From contig NZ_UPHT01000172.1 of NCBI RefSeq assembly GCF_900566085.1, positions 1 through 64,000 of the forward strand: a stretch of 64,000 nt of DNA, given 5' to 3'. The notes under the pieces were generated by a model. That model did not search any database. It was not told the DNA's origin and worked only from the letters and a program-made list of their open reading frames with translations. The stretch comes from Mycobacterium attenuatum (lineage in GTDB: Bacteria > Actinomycetota > Actinomycetes > Mycobacteriales > Mycobacteriaceae). A program made the position numbers and the translations under genes. This document shows, one piece after another, positions 10,047 to 18,687 of the stretch. Each line of letters begins with the position of its first letter. The first letter of the stretch is position 1.

Positions 10047-10985
10047 TTGAGCAGACTTCGCACCGACGCCGACCTCCGCGACGGCAAAACAGGTTTCGAC
10101 ATGACCGCTGCCATGGCGGCTGCGGCTCGCGCCAGCGAAACCGGCCAGCCTGATCCACTGATCCGAGATCCGTACGCCCGGCTCCTGATTGCAGATGCCG
10201 GCATCGGCATCTGGAAAGCGCTGCTTGACGACTCGCTGTTTGCCAAGCTCAAATCCGCCGATCCCGGGACCGCCGCATACCTTGATTGCCTGCGCAGCTA
10301 TCAGGCGGTTCGGACGCAATTCTTCGACGAATACATCACCGATGCTGTCACACGAAATATCCGCCAGGTGGTGATCGTCGCGTCCGGTTTGGATTCGCGC
10401 GCCTACCGGCTGGACTGGCCGGCCGGCACCACGGTCTACGAGATCGACCGGCCCGAAGTACTGGACTACAAGTTCAAAATTCTAGCGTCCCAAGGTGTTG
10501 CGCCCGCGGTAGACCTCCGCGAGGTCTCCGTAGACCTACGCCACGACTGGCCCGCGGCACTGTGGGGCGCGGGTTTTAATCCCTTGCTGCCGACAGCCTG
10601 GTTGGTGGAAGGGCTATTGGTATTTCTACCCGCCGACGCTCAAGACCGGTTGCTGGGCCAGATCGGCGAGCTCAGCGCGGTAGGTAGCCGGCTCGCGGTG
10701 GAAACAGCGGCCAGCTACGCCAAAGGAAGCAGAGAAGAGATGCGGCAACGGTTTCGCGACATCGCCGCTGAACTCGGACTCGTGCAGCCGACGCACCTGC
10801 AGGATCTCATGTACAACGACCCAGATCGAGCGGTCGTCACGGACTGGCTAAACACTCACGGCTGGCACGCAACGGCGCGAAACTCCCGCGACGAACTGCG
10901 CCGTCTACACCGCTGGAATGGCGGTGGGCCGATCGCTGAAGACAAGGACGCCTTCGCCGATTTCGTGACCGCGGAGCGGCGATAG
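10047..10985 (+). CDS. SAM-dependent methyltransferase, mycobacterial LCM-like family
   Basis: A 312-residue member of the large mycobacterial S-adenosylmethionine methyltransferase family (Rv0725c/Rv0726c type, UPF0677). The N-terminal TGFDMTAAMAAAARA segment, the SAM loop VVIVASGLDSRAYRLDW and the acidic YEIDRPEVLDYK segment are typical; length is normal. The start is TTG at 10047, supported by AGGAG six bases upstream; no better ATG or GTG exists before the conserved N-terminus. Substrates of this family are mostly unknown. The preceding 12-bp tandem repeat could vary promoter spacing. Confidence 0.9.
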   Translation: MSRLRTDADLRDGKTGFDMTAAMAAAARASETGQPDPLIRDPYARLLIADAGIGIWKALLDDSLFAKLKSADPGTAAYLDCLRSYQAVRTQFFDEYITDAVTRNIRQVVIVASGLDSRAYRLDWPAGTTVYEIDRPEVLDYKFKILASQGVAPAVDLREVSVDLRHDWPAALWGAGFNPLLPTAWLVEGLLVFLPADAQDRLLGQIGELSAVGSRLAVETAASYAKGSREEMRQRFRDIAAELGLVQPTHLQDLMYNDPDRAVVTDWLNTHGWHATARNSRDELRRLHRWNGGGPIAEDKDAFADFVTAERR

Positions 10986-11136
10986 CGTCGGCTATCGGCG
11001 GTCGGTCAGCCGCACGGATGGCCGGTGCACTCACAACTCATCAGCGCGCTCTGGGCCGCGAGGAGGTTAACCCGCAAGCCAGCTTTGTTGACCGCCCACG
11101 CGATGCATGATCGCACCAATAAAGAACGGTAATAAC

Positions 11137-11613
11137 ATGATCCGCGCATCAAAGACACACCAAGAGCCCGCCTCAGACAACGGATCTGACCTAGAGCGCT
11201 CCAACTCGCACCAGCGTAAACGCGCTGCCAGCGCGGCGCTGGGAGCATTGGTTCTGACCAGCGGTATTGCCGCCACCGCGGATGCCGCTACCAACTACGG
11301 CTCTAACCTCAGCGCCGGCAGACTCACAATTGCCCTCGCTGATTATGATAGATACAAAGCCGACAGTTGCACGAATGACAATCTTAATGGCTCCACAAGC
11401 TTCGAAGATACCGATGACGATAACTACCTCAACGTGTTCGCCGCCAATAGCAACAACTACGACGATGGCCTCGCCAACCCGTTCATCGGCAATAACACCC
11501 CCGTCATCGTTGAGACGGTTGACCTCTGGGATCTCATCGACATGCTCAACGATCTCAGCAGCCGACCCATTGAATTGACTCGCATGGATAGTGATAACAA
11601 CGACCAGAACTGA
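11137..11613 (+). CDS. Asn/Asp-rich exported protein of unknown function
   Basis: About 158 residues with no family I recognise. A long basic N-region ends in QRKR, followed by a hydrophobic stretch (AASAALGALVLTSGIAATA) and a plausible signal peptidase site before Ala-Thr-Asn. The mature part is acidic and rich in Asn, Asp, Thr and Ser, with several DDN/NN runs, which is unusual for mycobacteria; codon use is AT-rich. Another in-frame ATG lies at 11107. It could be a secreted calcium-binding or surface protein, but no EF-hand loop is clear. The coherent signal peptide and composition argue that it is a real gene. Confidence 0.6.
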   Translation: MIRASKTHQEPASDNGSDLERSNSHQRKRAASAALGALVLTSGIAATADAATNYGSNLSAGRLTIALADYDRYKADSCTNDNLNGSTSFEDTDDDNYLNVFAANSNNYDDGLANPFIGNNTPVIVETVDLWDLIDMLNDLSSRPIELTRMDSDNNDQN

Positions 11614-11942
11614 CGCTGACGCCCCATACCGCGCAGACGAGGCTGCACGGATGCAGACAAACGATATCGCGGCATTCCGCGTCCCGCGGCAAAGCACCAG
11701 TTCCAAGCCCCACATTGGAGAGTGCCCGGTGCACAGCCCAATCCAGACATTCGTCCCGATCTAGCCGGCAAACCACCTAGGCGGCTACCGATTTCGGCGT
11801 GCAATCTCTCAAAGTGGTGGCTGCACAACGCCGCTGCACAGATACGCGCGGAAATTGGCCTGGCTAAGCGCTATTGCCGATGGTTTTTTGGCGACATTGC
11901 CAGACCATGGTAGCTATGGCCCAATCAACACGAAAACTCCAG
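11614..11942. other. Intergenic, no convincing gene
   Basis: About 330 bases with no supported gene. The frame of the next gene is open back to 11874, but that extension shows no similarity to cyclase domains. Confidence 0.5.
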
Positions 11943-12494
11943 ATGAACGGCTACCTTACGGGATCAACCTGCATCTCATCGAAAGGGGAGGTGACGCTAG
12001 TGTTGAGTCGCGTTGACGGACTAGAGCATGCGATGACGAGCGACGTGGTCCAGCTGAATCGGAAAGCAACCGACGCCATCGCGGCATACTACGGGGCGTA
12101 CTTCACCGATCCTGGCGAGATCGGTACGTTTGGCGTCGTTTTCGAGGACGCCAGCGATGCGGTGGCTGCCGCCCTGGAACTACAGCGAACCGCGCTTGCA
12201 TCGGTCAAGCCCAGGATCGGGATTCATACCGGTGAGCTTGGTCCGTTCTGTACCCATGCGACGATGAGCCACGCCATAGCACTTCGCGATTTTGCCGACC
12301 GCGGTCAGACGGTGTTATCCCATACAACCAAGGAGTCGGTACACGGACGCCTTCCGCACGGTGCTTGGCTGCTGAATTTGACCGCATATGTAGTGGATCG
12401 CGAAGGTCTCGAGGAGGTCGTTCAGGTGTGCCATACCGACCTTTGCAGCGATTTCTCGCTCAAACGATGGGTCCCCACGTCGACGCCCGCATAG
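11943..12494 (+). CDS. Orphan degenerate class III adenylyl cyclase domain
   Basis: About 183 residues resembling the N-terminal cyclase domain of the mycobacterial cyclase-ATPase-LuxR regulators: VTLVLSRVDG, DASDAVAAALELQRTAL, RIGIHTGELG, ALRDFADRGQTVLS and the VVQVCHTDL end. The ATPase and HTH parts are missing and the frame stops at the domain boundary. Both metal-binding aspartates appear lost: the usual SDxxGS is SRVDGL, and the usual GDSF is IGTF, so catalysis is unlikely. It may be a remnant of a large regulator or a ligand-binding partner. GTG at 12000 lies nine bases after AAAGGGGAG and is an alternative start. Confidence 0.75.
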   Translation: MNGYLTGSTCISSKGEVTLVLSRVDGLEHAMTSDVVQLNRKATDAIAAYYGAYFTDPGEIGTFGVVFEDASDAVAAALELQRTALASVKPRIGIHTGELGPFCTHATMSHAIALRDFADRGQTVLSHTTKESVHGRLPHGAWLLNLTAYVVDREGLEEVVQVCHTDLCSDFSLKRWVPTSTPA

Positions 12495-12628
12495 CAGCGG
12501 GACGAAACCGCGTGTGCGGCGGTCTTGGCCGTCGAACCGCACCGATATCTCGCTCGGGGGTACACCGAGCCCGGGCAAAAGCTCGCTTGAGCAAGCGGCA
12601 GGTCGCAAAACCTGTAGCGTTCCCAGGT

Positions 12629-13564
12629 ATGTCGGAGGTGGTGACCGGGGACGCGGTGGTGCTGGATGTACAGATCGCCCAGCTGCCCGTGCGCGCGGTG
12701 AGCGCGATCATCGACATGACGGTGATGTTCATCGGCTACCTGCTCGGGCTGATGCTGTGGGCGGCCGCGTTGAGTCAATTGGACGAGGCGTTGACCATCG
12801 CATTCCTGATCATGTTCACGGTTTTGGCGTTCGTCGGCTACCCGGTGGCCATCGAGACCGCGACGCGGGGCCGGTCGGTGGGCAAGATCGTGATGGGACT
12901 GCGCGTGGTGTCTGACGACGGCGGTCCGGAACGTTTTCGTCAGGCGCTGTTTCGGGCGCTCGCGTCGGTGGTGGAGATCTGGATGCTGCTGGGCAGCCCG
13001 GCCGTGATCTGCAGCATGGTGTCGCCGAAGGGCAAACGGGTGGGCGATATGTTCGCCGGCACCATCGTGGTCAGCGAGCGTGCTCCGCGGCTGGGGCCGC
13101 CGCCGGCGATGCCGCCGGCGCTGGCGTGGTGGGCATCGTCGTTGCAGCTGTCGGGGCTCACCGCCGGTCAGGCCGAAGTCGCGCGCCAATTCCTCTCCCG
13201 CGCACCACAATTGGATCCGCTATTGCGTGAGCAAATGGCATACCGGATTGCCGCCGACGTGTTGTCCCGGGTGGCGCCGCCGCCCCCGCCGGGTGTTCCG
13301 CCGCAACTGGCGCTGGCCGCGGTGCTTGCCGAACGACACCGCCGCGAGCTGGCTCGGCTCCGTGTAGCGATGGGTCCGACGGTGGGTCCGCCGATGCAGT
13401 CGATGCCGGGGCAGGGGTGGCCACCGGCGTCAGTGGCCCCGGCCCCATGGCCGGCCCAGCCACCGATGTACGCAGCACCGCCGGCCGTTCCGTGGCCGGA
13501 GCCGGACGCGCCGCAACCCTGGCCGCAGCAGCCCCCGCCCGGTGGATTCTCGCCGCCGAGCTAG
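12629..13564 (+). CDS. RDD family membrane protein (Rv3695 homologue)
   Basis: A 311-residue RDD-family membrane protein, almost the length of Rv3695. The RDD domain begins at residue 15-25 (PVRAVSAIIDMTVMFIGYLLG) with two or three transmembrane helices in the first 140 residues and the later GKRVGDMFAGTIVV motif. The cytosolic C-terminal part is Pro-rich (PPPPP, MPGQGWPP). The role is unknown; RDD proteins are often thought to be transporters. TAGCGT at 12615-12620 fits a -10 box and would put the transcript start at or within two bases of the ATG, so a leaderless mRNA is likely. It marks the resumption of H37Rv gene order. Confidence 0.85.
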   Translation: MSEVVTGDAVVLDVQIAQLPVRAVSAIIDMTVMFIGYLLGLMLWAAALSQLDEALTIAFLIMFTVLAFVGYPVAIETATRGRSVGKIVMGLRVVSDDGGPERFRQALFRALASVVEIWMLLGSPAVICSMVSPKGKRVGDMFAGTIVVSERAPRLGPPPAMPPALAWWASSLQLSGLTAGQAEVARQFLSRAPQLDPLLREQMAYRIAADVLSRVAPPPPPGVPPQLALAAVLAERHRRELARLRVAMGPTVGPPMQSMPGQGWPPASVAPAPWPAQPPMYAAPPAVPWPEPDAPQPWPQQPPPGGFSPPS

Positions 13565-14023
13565 CTACTGCGCGACGGTCGCGACCAGGATGGCCACGTC
13601 GGCAACCAGTAGCCCCAAGCCGACCAGCGGAACCGCAATGCCGAAACGCATCTTGGCAGTGAAGACGGTGGTAGCGATGACCAACAAAGCCACTACCGGC
13701 GCACCGTAGAACAAGACACCGAAGTCGATCCCGGCGCCCAAGTTGGGGCATCGACTTTCGCTACAGGCATCAGTGCTCATCACCGCGCCGAGAGCGAACA
13801 GCATCACGATCGCGGCGCCCGGCACGGTCAACAAGGCGAGCACCCAGGTGATCCACATGCGGGGCCGCCTGTTGCCCGGCTTCGGATCGGCAACGCCATG
13901 GGAACCGGTTTCCGTCAGGCGAATTCTGCCGTTCATGACCTGCGGAGATACCCGGTCATCGACGATCTCAAACCGGCACTCGCCGTCGTCGTTGCATCGC
14001 GTCCTGTCGCGATATATCGTCAC
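13565..14023 (-). CDS. Small three-helix membrane protein
   Basis: About 152 residues from GTG at 14023. The N-terminal part is soluble with a Cys pair (RTRCNDDGECRFEIVDD). Three hydrophobic helices follow (WITWVLALLTVPGAAIVMLF, FGVLFYGAPVVALLVIATT, FGIAVPLVGLGLLVADVAIL), with a Cys pair in the loop between the first two. An ATG at 13936 would give a 123-residue form, but GC-rich third positions continue back to about 14015. I do not recognise the family. It is divergent from the PadR regulator with 41 bases between starts, so the promoters overlap and PadR control is plausible. Confidence 0.65.
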   Translation of the reverse strand: MTIYRDRTRCNDDGECRFEIVDDRVSPQVMNGRIRLTETGSHGVADPKPGNRRPRMWITWVLALLTVPGAAIVMLFALGAVMSTDACSESRCPNLGAGIDFGVLFYGAPVVALLVIATTVFTAKMRFGIAVPLVGLGLLVADVAILVATVAQ

Positions 14024-14064
14024 TGTATCGGCACGGGCCTTCCCCCCAAAGATAAGGAACAGAC

Positions 14065-14760
14065 ATGAACAACCTCTTCGCTTCCCCCGACCAGCCATTC
14101 GACACCCGCCCCGGGTTCGGCTTCGGTCCCGGCCCGACACAACGGCGCGCCCTGCACAGCGCCAGGCGACATGCCCGCCGCGAATTCTTCGATCACCTCC
14201 GCGACCATGCCGGCGATGATGCGCCATTCGGCTTGGGCCCCGGTGTCGGCCCGGGCTTCGGATTCGGGTTCGGGCTCGGCCCCGGCGGTCCGCGCGGCGG
14301 GTGGCGTCGCGGCAGGCCCGGCCGCGGACGGCGCGGTGACGTGCGGGCGGCCATCCTGGTGCTACTGAGCGAAGGACCGATGCACGGCTACGAGATGATC
14401 CAGCAGATCGCCGAGCGCAGCAATGGTCTATGGCGACCCAGCCCCGGTTCGGTGTATCCGACGCTGCAACTGCTCGACGACGAAGGCCTGGTCAGTGCCG
14501 GCGCGTCCGACGGCAGCAAGAAGCTGTTCGAGCTGACCGACGAGGGCCGGGCGGCGGCCGAAAAGGTCGAAACCCCTCCGTGGGAGGAGATCGCCGAAGG
14601 CGTGGCCCCCGGCCATATCAACTTGCGCAAGGCCATGGGTCAATTGTTCGGCGCGGTGATGCAATCGGCGCACACCGCCAGCGGCGAACAACAGCAGCGC
14701 ATTGTCGACATCATCAATAACGCACGCCGGGAGATCTACGGCATTCTCGGGGAAGAATAA
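14065..14760 (+). CDS. PadR family transcriptional regulator
   Basis: A 231-residue regulator. The first 90 residues are low-complexity Gly/Phe/Pro/Arg-rich (GFGFGFGLGPGGPRGG). A PadR winged helix follows: RAAILVLLSEGPMHGYEMIQ, then SPGSVYPTLQLLDDEGLV and the LTDEGRAAAEKV wing. The C-terminal helical part should dimerise. The start ATG has AAGGAAC eight bases upstream. PadR proteins usually repress a neighbour and themselves; here the divergent membrane protein is the obvious candidate. The long Gly/Phe-rich N-terminal extension is unusual and may be disordered. Confidence 0.92.
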   Translation: MNNLFASPDQPFDTRPGFGFGPGPTQRRALHSARRHARREFFDHLRDHAGDDAPFGLGPGVGPGFGFGFGLGPGGPRGGWRRGRPGRGRRGDVRAAILVLLSEGPMHGYEMIQQIAERSNGLWRPSPGSVYPTLQLLDDEGLVSAGASDGSKKLFELTDEGRAAAEKVETPPWEEIAEGVAPGHINLRKAMGQLFGAVMQSAHTASGEQQQRIVDIINNARREIYGILGEE

Positions 14761-14763
14761 AGG

Positions 14764-14791
14764 AGCCCTTGGCGCAGAAGGGCTTTGCGCC
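14764..14791. terminator. Putative bidirectional terminator between padR-type gene and glpK
   Basis: AGCCCTT at 14764-14770 pairs with AAGGGCT at 14778-14784. An overlapping alternative pairs GGCGCA at 14771-14776 with TGCGCC at 14786-14791. The site lies between two converging genes, but no long T-run follows. Confidence 0.4.
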
Positions 14792-14867
14792 GAAACCGAA
14801 GCCACGGTTGGGTCCATCTCGTCGGGTGGCCCGGGAGCAAGATTTGTGAGCTCGTGGCGAAGGTTAC

Positions 14868-16394
14868 TTAGGACACGTCCACCCAGTCGAGTGTCCGCTG
14901 CACCGCCTTGCGCCAGCCCGCGTATCCGGCGGCGCGCTGCTCGTCAGTCCACTGGGGCGTCCAGCGCTTGTCCTCTTGCCAATTGGCCCGCAAGTCAGAG
15001 GGATTCGACCAAAAGCCAACCGCCAGACCCGCCGCATAGGCCGCGCCCAGCGCGGTGGTTTCGGCGACCACCGGCCGCACCACATCCACGCCCAGCACGT
15101 CGGCCTGGATCTGCATGCACAAGTCGTTGCTGGTGATGCCGCCGTCGACCTTCAAAACTTCAAGGCGCACACCGGAATCGGCTTCCATGGCGTCAACCAC
15201 ATCGCGGCTCTGGTAACAGATAGCTTCCAGCGTCGCGCGGGCCAGATGCGCGTTAGTGTTGAATCGTGACAGGCCCACGATCGCACCACGGGCGTCGGAT
15301 CGCCAATAGGGAGCGAACAATCCGGAGAACGCGGGTACAAAATACACCCCGCCGTTGTCAGGAACCTGCCGCGCCAGCGACTCACTCTGCGCAGCACCAC
15401 TGATGATGCCGAGCTGATCACGTAGCCACTGCACGGCCGATCCGGTGACCGCGATCGAACCCTCAAGGGCGTAAATGGGTTTGGCGTCACCGAATTGGTA
15501 GCACACGGTAGTCAGCAGCCCGTTCTTTGATCGCACGATCGTCTCGCCGGTGTTGAGCAGCAGAAAATTGCCGGTGCCATAAGTGTTTTTGGCCTCCCCG
15601 GCGTCCAGGCACACCTGACCGACCATGGCCGCATGCTGGTCGCCGAGTACACCGGTGATCGGCACTTCGCCGCCCACCGGCCCGGTGTCCAGGGTGACGC
15701 CGTAGGGCCGTAGCGGCGACGACGGTTCGATGGCCGGCAGCATCGCGCGCGGGATGGCGAAGAACGACAGCAGCTCGTCGTCCCAGTCCAGCGTCTCCAA
15801 GTTCATCAGCATGGTCCGGCTGGCGTTGGTCACGTCGGTGACGTGCACGCCACCGCGCGGCCCGCCGGTCAGATTCCACAGCACCCAGGTGTCCGGGGTG
15901 CCGAACAGCGCATCGCCGCGTTCGGCGGCTTCTCGTACCCCATCGACGTTGTCCAGGATCCACTGCAACTTCCCGCCCGAGAAGTAGGTCGCCGGCGGCA
16001 ACCCCGCCTTGCGGCGAATCACCTCTCCGCGGCCGTCGCGCTCCAGCGCCGCCGCGATGCGGTCGGTGCGGGTGTCCTGCCAGACGATCGCGTTGTAATA
16101 TGGCCGGCCGGTGTGCTTGTTCCACACCAGCGTCGTCTCCCGTTGATTGGTAATCCCCAGTGCCGCAATGCTTTCAGACGACAAATCGGCCGTGTTGAGC
16201 ACCGACATGAGCACCGAGGCAGTGCGTTCCCAGATCTCCACCGGGTTGTGCTCGACCCAGCCGGCGCGGGGCAGGATCTGCTCATGCTCGAGCTGGTGAC
16301 GGGCCACCTCGGCGCCTTGGTGATCGAAGATCATGCAGCGGGTGCTGGTGGTGCCCTGATCGATAGCGGCTACGAATTCAGCGGACTCGGCCAA
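14868..16394 (-). CDS. glpK: Glycerol kinase
   Basis: A 508-residue FGGY kinase that phosphorylates glycerol to glycerol 3-phosphate in the cytosol. The N-terminal phosphate loop [31 protein letters not shown] and [11 protein letters not shown] are all present and length is normal. The start is TTG: a stop codon (TAG) sits directly in frame before it, and GGAGGAG lies five bases upstream, so the protein is about nine residues shorter than the H37Rv form. M. tuberculosis glpK is phase-variable through a seven-cytosine tract; I see no run of seven C or G in this copy. It is convergent with the PadR gene and follows vapC. Confidence 0.96.
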   Translation of the reverse strand: MAESAEFVAAIDQGTTSTRCMIFDHQGAEVARHQLEHEQILPRAGWVEHNPVEIWERTASVLMSVLNTADLSSESIAALGITNQRETTLVWNKHTGRPYYNAIVWQDTRTDRIAAALERDGRGEVIRRKAGLPPATYFSGGKLQWILDNVDGVREAAERGDALFGTPDTWVLWNLTGGPRGGVHVTDVTNASRTMLMNLETLDWDDELLSFFAIPRAMLPAIEPSSPLRPYGVTLDTGPVGGEVPITGVLGDQHAAMVGQVCLDAGEAKNTYGTGNFLLLNTGETIVRSKNGLLTTVCYQFGDAKPIYALEGSIAVTGSAVQWLRDQLGIISGAAQSESLARQVPDNGGVYFVPAFSGLFAPYWRSDARGAIVGLSRFNTNAHLARATLEAICYQSRDVVDAMEADSGVRLEVLKVDGGITSNDLCMQIQADVLGVDVVRPVVAETTALGAAYAAGLAVGFWSNPSDLRANWQEDKRWTPQWTDEQRAAGYAGWRKAVQRTLDWVDVS

Positions 16395-16432
16395 CTACGC
16401 TCCTCCGGGGCGTGGACTTTGGCGTAATCGTG

Positions 16433-16870
16433 TCACCCAGCGAACGGATCGCGCACGGTGATCCCCTCGAACTTGCGGAAGTCGCGGTCGCGGGTCCAGA
16501 TGGTGGCTATCCCGTGCTGGTGCATCAGCGCCACTATGTGGGCTTGGGACACCAGACCGCCCCGGGGCTGCACGACATCGGCGACTCGCCGGTAAACGCC
16601 CCAGAAGTCCTCGCCCTCACCGACCGTCCGGACGTGGGCTCGAGACACGAATTGACCGATGTTGCCGGCGGCGGCTCCGGGTGCCAACGGCACATCCAGC
16701 AGCGCCGGATGGGTGACGATGCGCAGGTATTCCGCCGCGACCGGCCACAGCAGGTAGACCAGGCCGGGCCCGGTCAGGAAGCGCTCGACCAGTACCCGCG
16801 CCGTCTCGTGGAACGCGCTGCCGCGGTGCGTTGCGTGGACAAGGACGTCGACGCCGAAGGTTTCGCTCAT
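16433..16870 (-). CDS. vapC48: VapC48-type PIN-domain toxin
   Basis: A 145-residue PIN-domain ribonuclease toxin, the same length as Rv3697c. The first acidic residue is in FGVDVLVHATH (D8), with the AAEYLRIVTHP helix in the middle and RDRDF near the end supplying the later acidic cluster. It should cleave RNA when freed from VapB. The start ATG overlaps the vapB stop by four bases, so the pair is translationally coupled. Confidence 0.92.
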   Translation of the reverse strand: MSETFGVDVLVHATHRGSAFHETARVLVERFLTGPGLVYLLWPVAAEYLRIVTHPALLDVPLAPGAAAGNIGQFVSRAHVRTVGEGEDFWGVYRRVADVVQPRGGLVSQAHIVALMHQHGIATIWTRDRDFRKFEGITVRDPFAG

Positions 16871-17082
16871 GGCCTGTCCAGCACGGCGTGCTTGTCCTCG
16901 AGATCGACCCTCGGCCGCAGGTCGGCGGTCGCCCACTGGATATCGGCGCTGCGACGCGGCTCGGCGGCCAGCGCCTGGGCCAGAAGTTCCGAAACCAGCT
17001 GCCCCAACGTCTTGCCCTCCTGGCGCCGGCGCCGCTTGAGGGCTCGCAATACGTCGCCGTCAATGTCGATCGTGGTCCTCAT
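16867..17082 (-). CDS. vapB48: VapB48-type ribbon-helix-helix antitoxin
   Basis: A 71-residue antitoxin. It starts with a ribbon-helix-helix DNA-binding domain (MRTTIDIDGDVLRALKRRRR) and ends in a charged tail (DLRPRVDLEDKHAVLDRP) that should wrap the VapC toxin. It lies first in the operon, with a 4-base overlap to vapC. The likely -10 box is inside the upstream inverted repeat and would give a leaderless transcript starting at the ATG, so VapB binding there would block its own transcription. Confidence 0.9.
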   Translation of the reverse strand: MRTTIDIDGDVLRALKRRRRQEGKTLGQLVSELLAQALAAEPRRSADIQWATADLRPRVDLEDKHAVLDRP

Positions 17083-17115
17083 GCATCAGATGCTAGCCAT
17101 GTAAACATCTGATGC
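17083..17115 (-). promoter_or_regulatory. vapBC operator/promoter inverted repeat
   Basis: GCATCAGATG at 17083-17092 and its exact complement at 17106-17115 flank a 13-base spacer, directly before the vapB start codon. Read on the minus strand, TAGCAT (17095-17090) is a -10 candidate seven bases before the ATG. This is the arrangement expected of an autoregulated toxin-antitoxin operator. Confidence 0.75.
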
Positions 17116-17178
17116 CGCCCGCCGTGTTGCCGGTCGTGTTGGTTGCGCTGCGGGCGGTAAACCGGTTGCATCGGCGTT

Positions 17179-18663
17179 GTGGGCGAAGAGGTCAAGCGCA
17201 CCGCGTATGACCGCACACACCGGCGGGAATACCGGCGCAAGGTGCAGATCTGTCTGGACGTCTTCGAGACGATGCTTGCCCAATGCACTTTCGACTCCGA
17301 GCTGCCCCTCACCGGGATGGAGATCGAATGCAATCTGGTCGACGGCGACTACCAGCCAGCCATGTCGAACCGGGCGGTGCTGGACGCGATCGCCGATCCG
17401 GCCTACCAGACCGAATTGGGCGCCTACAACATCGAATTCAACGTGCCACCGCGACTGCTGTCCGGGCGTTCCGGCCTGGATTTGGAGGCCGACGTGCGGG
17501 ACAGCCTCAACGACGCCGAGCGGAAGGCCGGTTCCGACGGCGCCCACATCGTGATGATCGGCATCCTGCCCACGCTGATGCCCGAACATCTGACCGAGGG
17601 CTGGATGAGCGAATCCACCCGCTACGTGGCGTTGAACGACTCGATATTCGACGCCCGCGGCGAGGATATCCCGATCAATATTTCCGGGCCCGAGCCGCTG
17701 AGCTGGCAGGCGGCCTCCATCGCGCCCGAATCAGCCTGCACCAGTATGCAATTGCATCTGCAGCTGGCTCCGGCCGATTTCGCCGCCCACTGGAACGCGG
17801 CTCAGGTGCTGGCCGGGGCGCAGCTTGCGCTGGGCGCCAACTCCCCCTACTTCTTCGGCCACCAGCTGTGGGCCGAAACCCGGATTGAGCTGTTCGCGCA
17901 ATCCACCGATACCCGGCCCGAGGAACTGAAGACCCAGGGCGTGCGGCCACGGGTGTGGTTCGGCGAGCGGTGGATCACCTCCATCCTGGATCTGTTCAAG
18001 GAGAACGTCCGCTACTTTCCGTCGCTGCTGCCGGAGGTGTCCGACGAGGATCCGGTCGTCGAACTCGCGGCCGGGCGGGTGCCGCAGCTCGCCGAATTGC
18101 GCCTGCACAACGGCACGGTGTACCGGTGGAACCGGCCGGTGTACGACGTCTCGGAAGTGGCCGGCGAATGCCGGCCGCATCTGCGACTGGAGAACCGGGT
18201 GTTGCCGGCCGGACCGACCGTCATCGACATGCTGGCCAATTCGGCCTTCTACTACGGCGCGCTGCGCAGCCTGGCCGAAGCCGATCAGCCGCCCTGGAAC
18301 ACAATGAGTTTCGCTGCGGCGCAAGCGAACTTCTTCGCAGCCGCGCGGCACGGGATGGATGCCCTGATGCATTGGCCGGGCCTGGGCGAGGTGACGACGC
18401 AGGAGTTGGTATTGAGCACGTTGCTGCCGATGGCTCACGAGGGATTGCGGCGTTGGGGTGTCGACGCCGAGGTGCGCGACCGCTTCCTGGGGGTCATCGA
18501 GGGCCGGGCCACCGTCGGCCGCAACGGCGCCAGCTGGCAAGTCGCCACGGTGCGCGCGCTGCAGGACGGCGGCATGAACCGGCGTGCGGCCCTGGCCGAG
18601 ATGCTGCGCCGCTACTGCAAGCACATGCACGCCAACGAGCCGGTCCACACCTGGGAGTGCTGA
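17179..18663 (+). CDS. Glutamate-cysteine ligase (GCS2) family protein, Rv3698 homologue
   Basis: A 494-residue member of the GCS2 ATP-dependent carboxylate-amine ligase family, matching Rv3698. Acidic metal and substrate segments include TGMEIECNLVDG, YNIEFNVPPR and the AETRIELFAQ strand. Mycobacteria make mycothiol rather than glutathione, so the product is unknown; lying beside egtA, another gamma-glutamyl ligase, suggests a related small-molecule role (inference). The start is GTG at 17179. It diverges from vapBC and is followed 24 bases later by a methyltransferase gene, probably cotranscribed. Confidence 0.87.
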   Translation: MGEEVKRTAYDRTHRREYRRKVQICLDVFETMLAQCTFDSELPLTGMEIECNLVDGDYQPAMSNRAVLDAIADPAYQTELGAYNIEFNVPPRLLSGRSGLDLEADVRDSLNDAERKAGSDGAHIVMIGILPTLMPEHLTEGWMSESTRYVALNDSIFDARGEDIPINISGPEPLSWQAASIAPESACTSMQLHLQLAPADFAAHWNAAQVLAGAQLALGANSPYFFGHQLWAETRIELFAQSTDTRPEELKTQGVRPRVWFGERWITSILDLFKENVRYFPSLLPEVSDEDPVVELAAGRVPQLAELRLHNGTVYRWNRPVYDVSEVAGECRPHLRLENRVLPAGPTVIDMLANSAFYYGALRSLAEADQPPWNTMSFAAAQANFFAAARHGMDALMHWPGLGEVTTQELVLSTLLPMAHEGLRRWGVDAEVRDRFLGVIEGRATVGRNGASWQVATVRALQDGGMNRRAALAEMLRRYCKHMHANEPVHTWEC

Positions 18664-18687
18664 CAGCTGGCGAGTAGGTTGAAAGCC

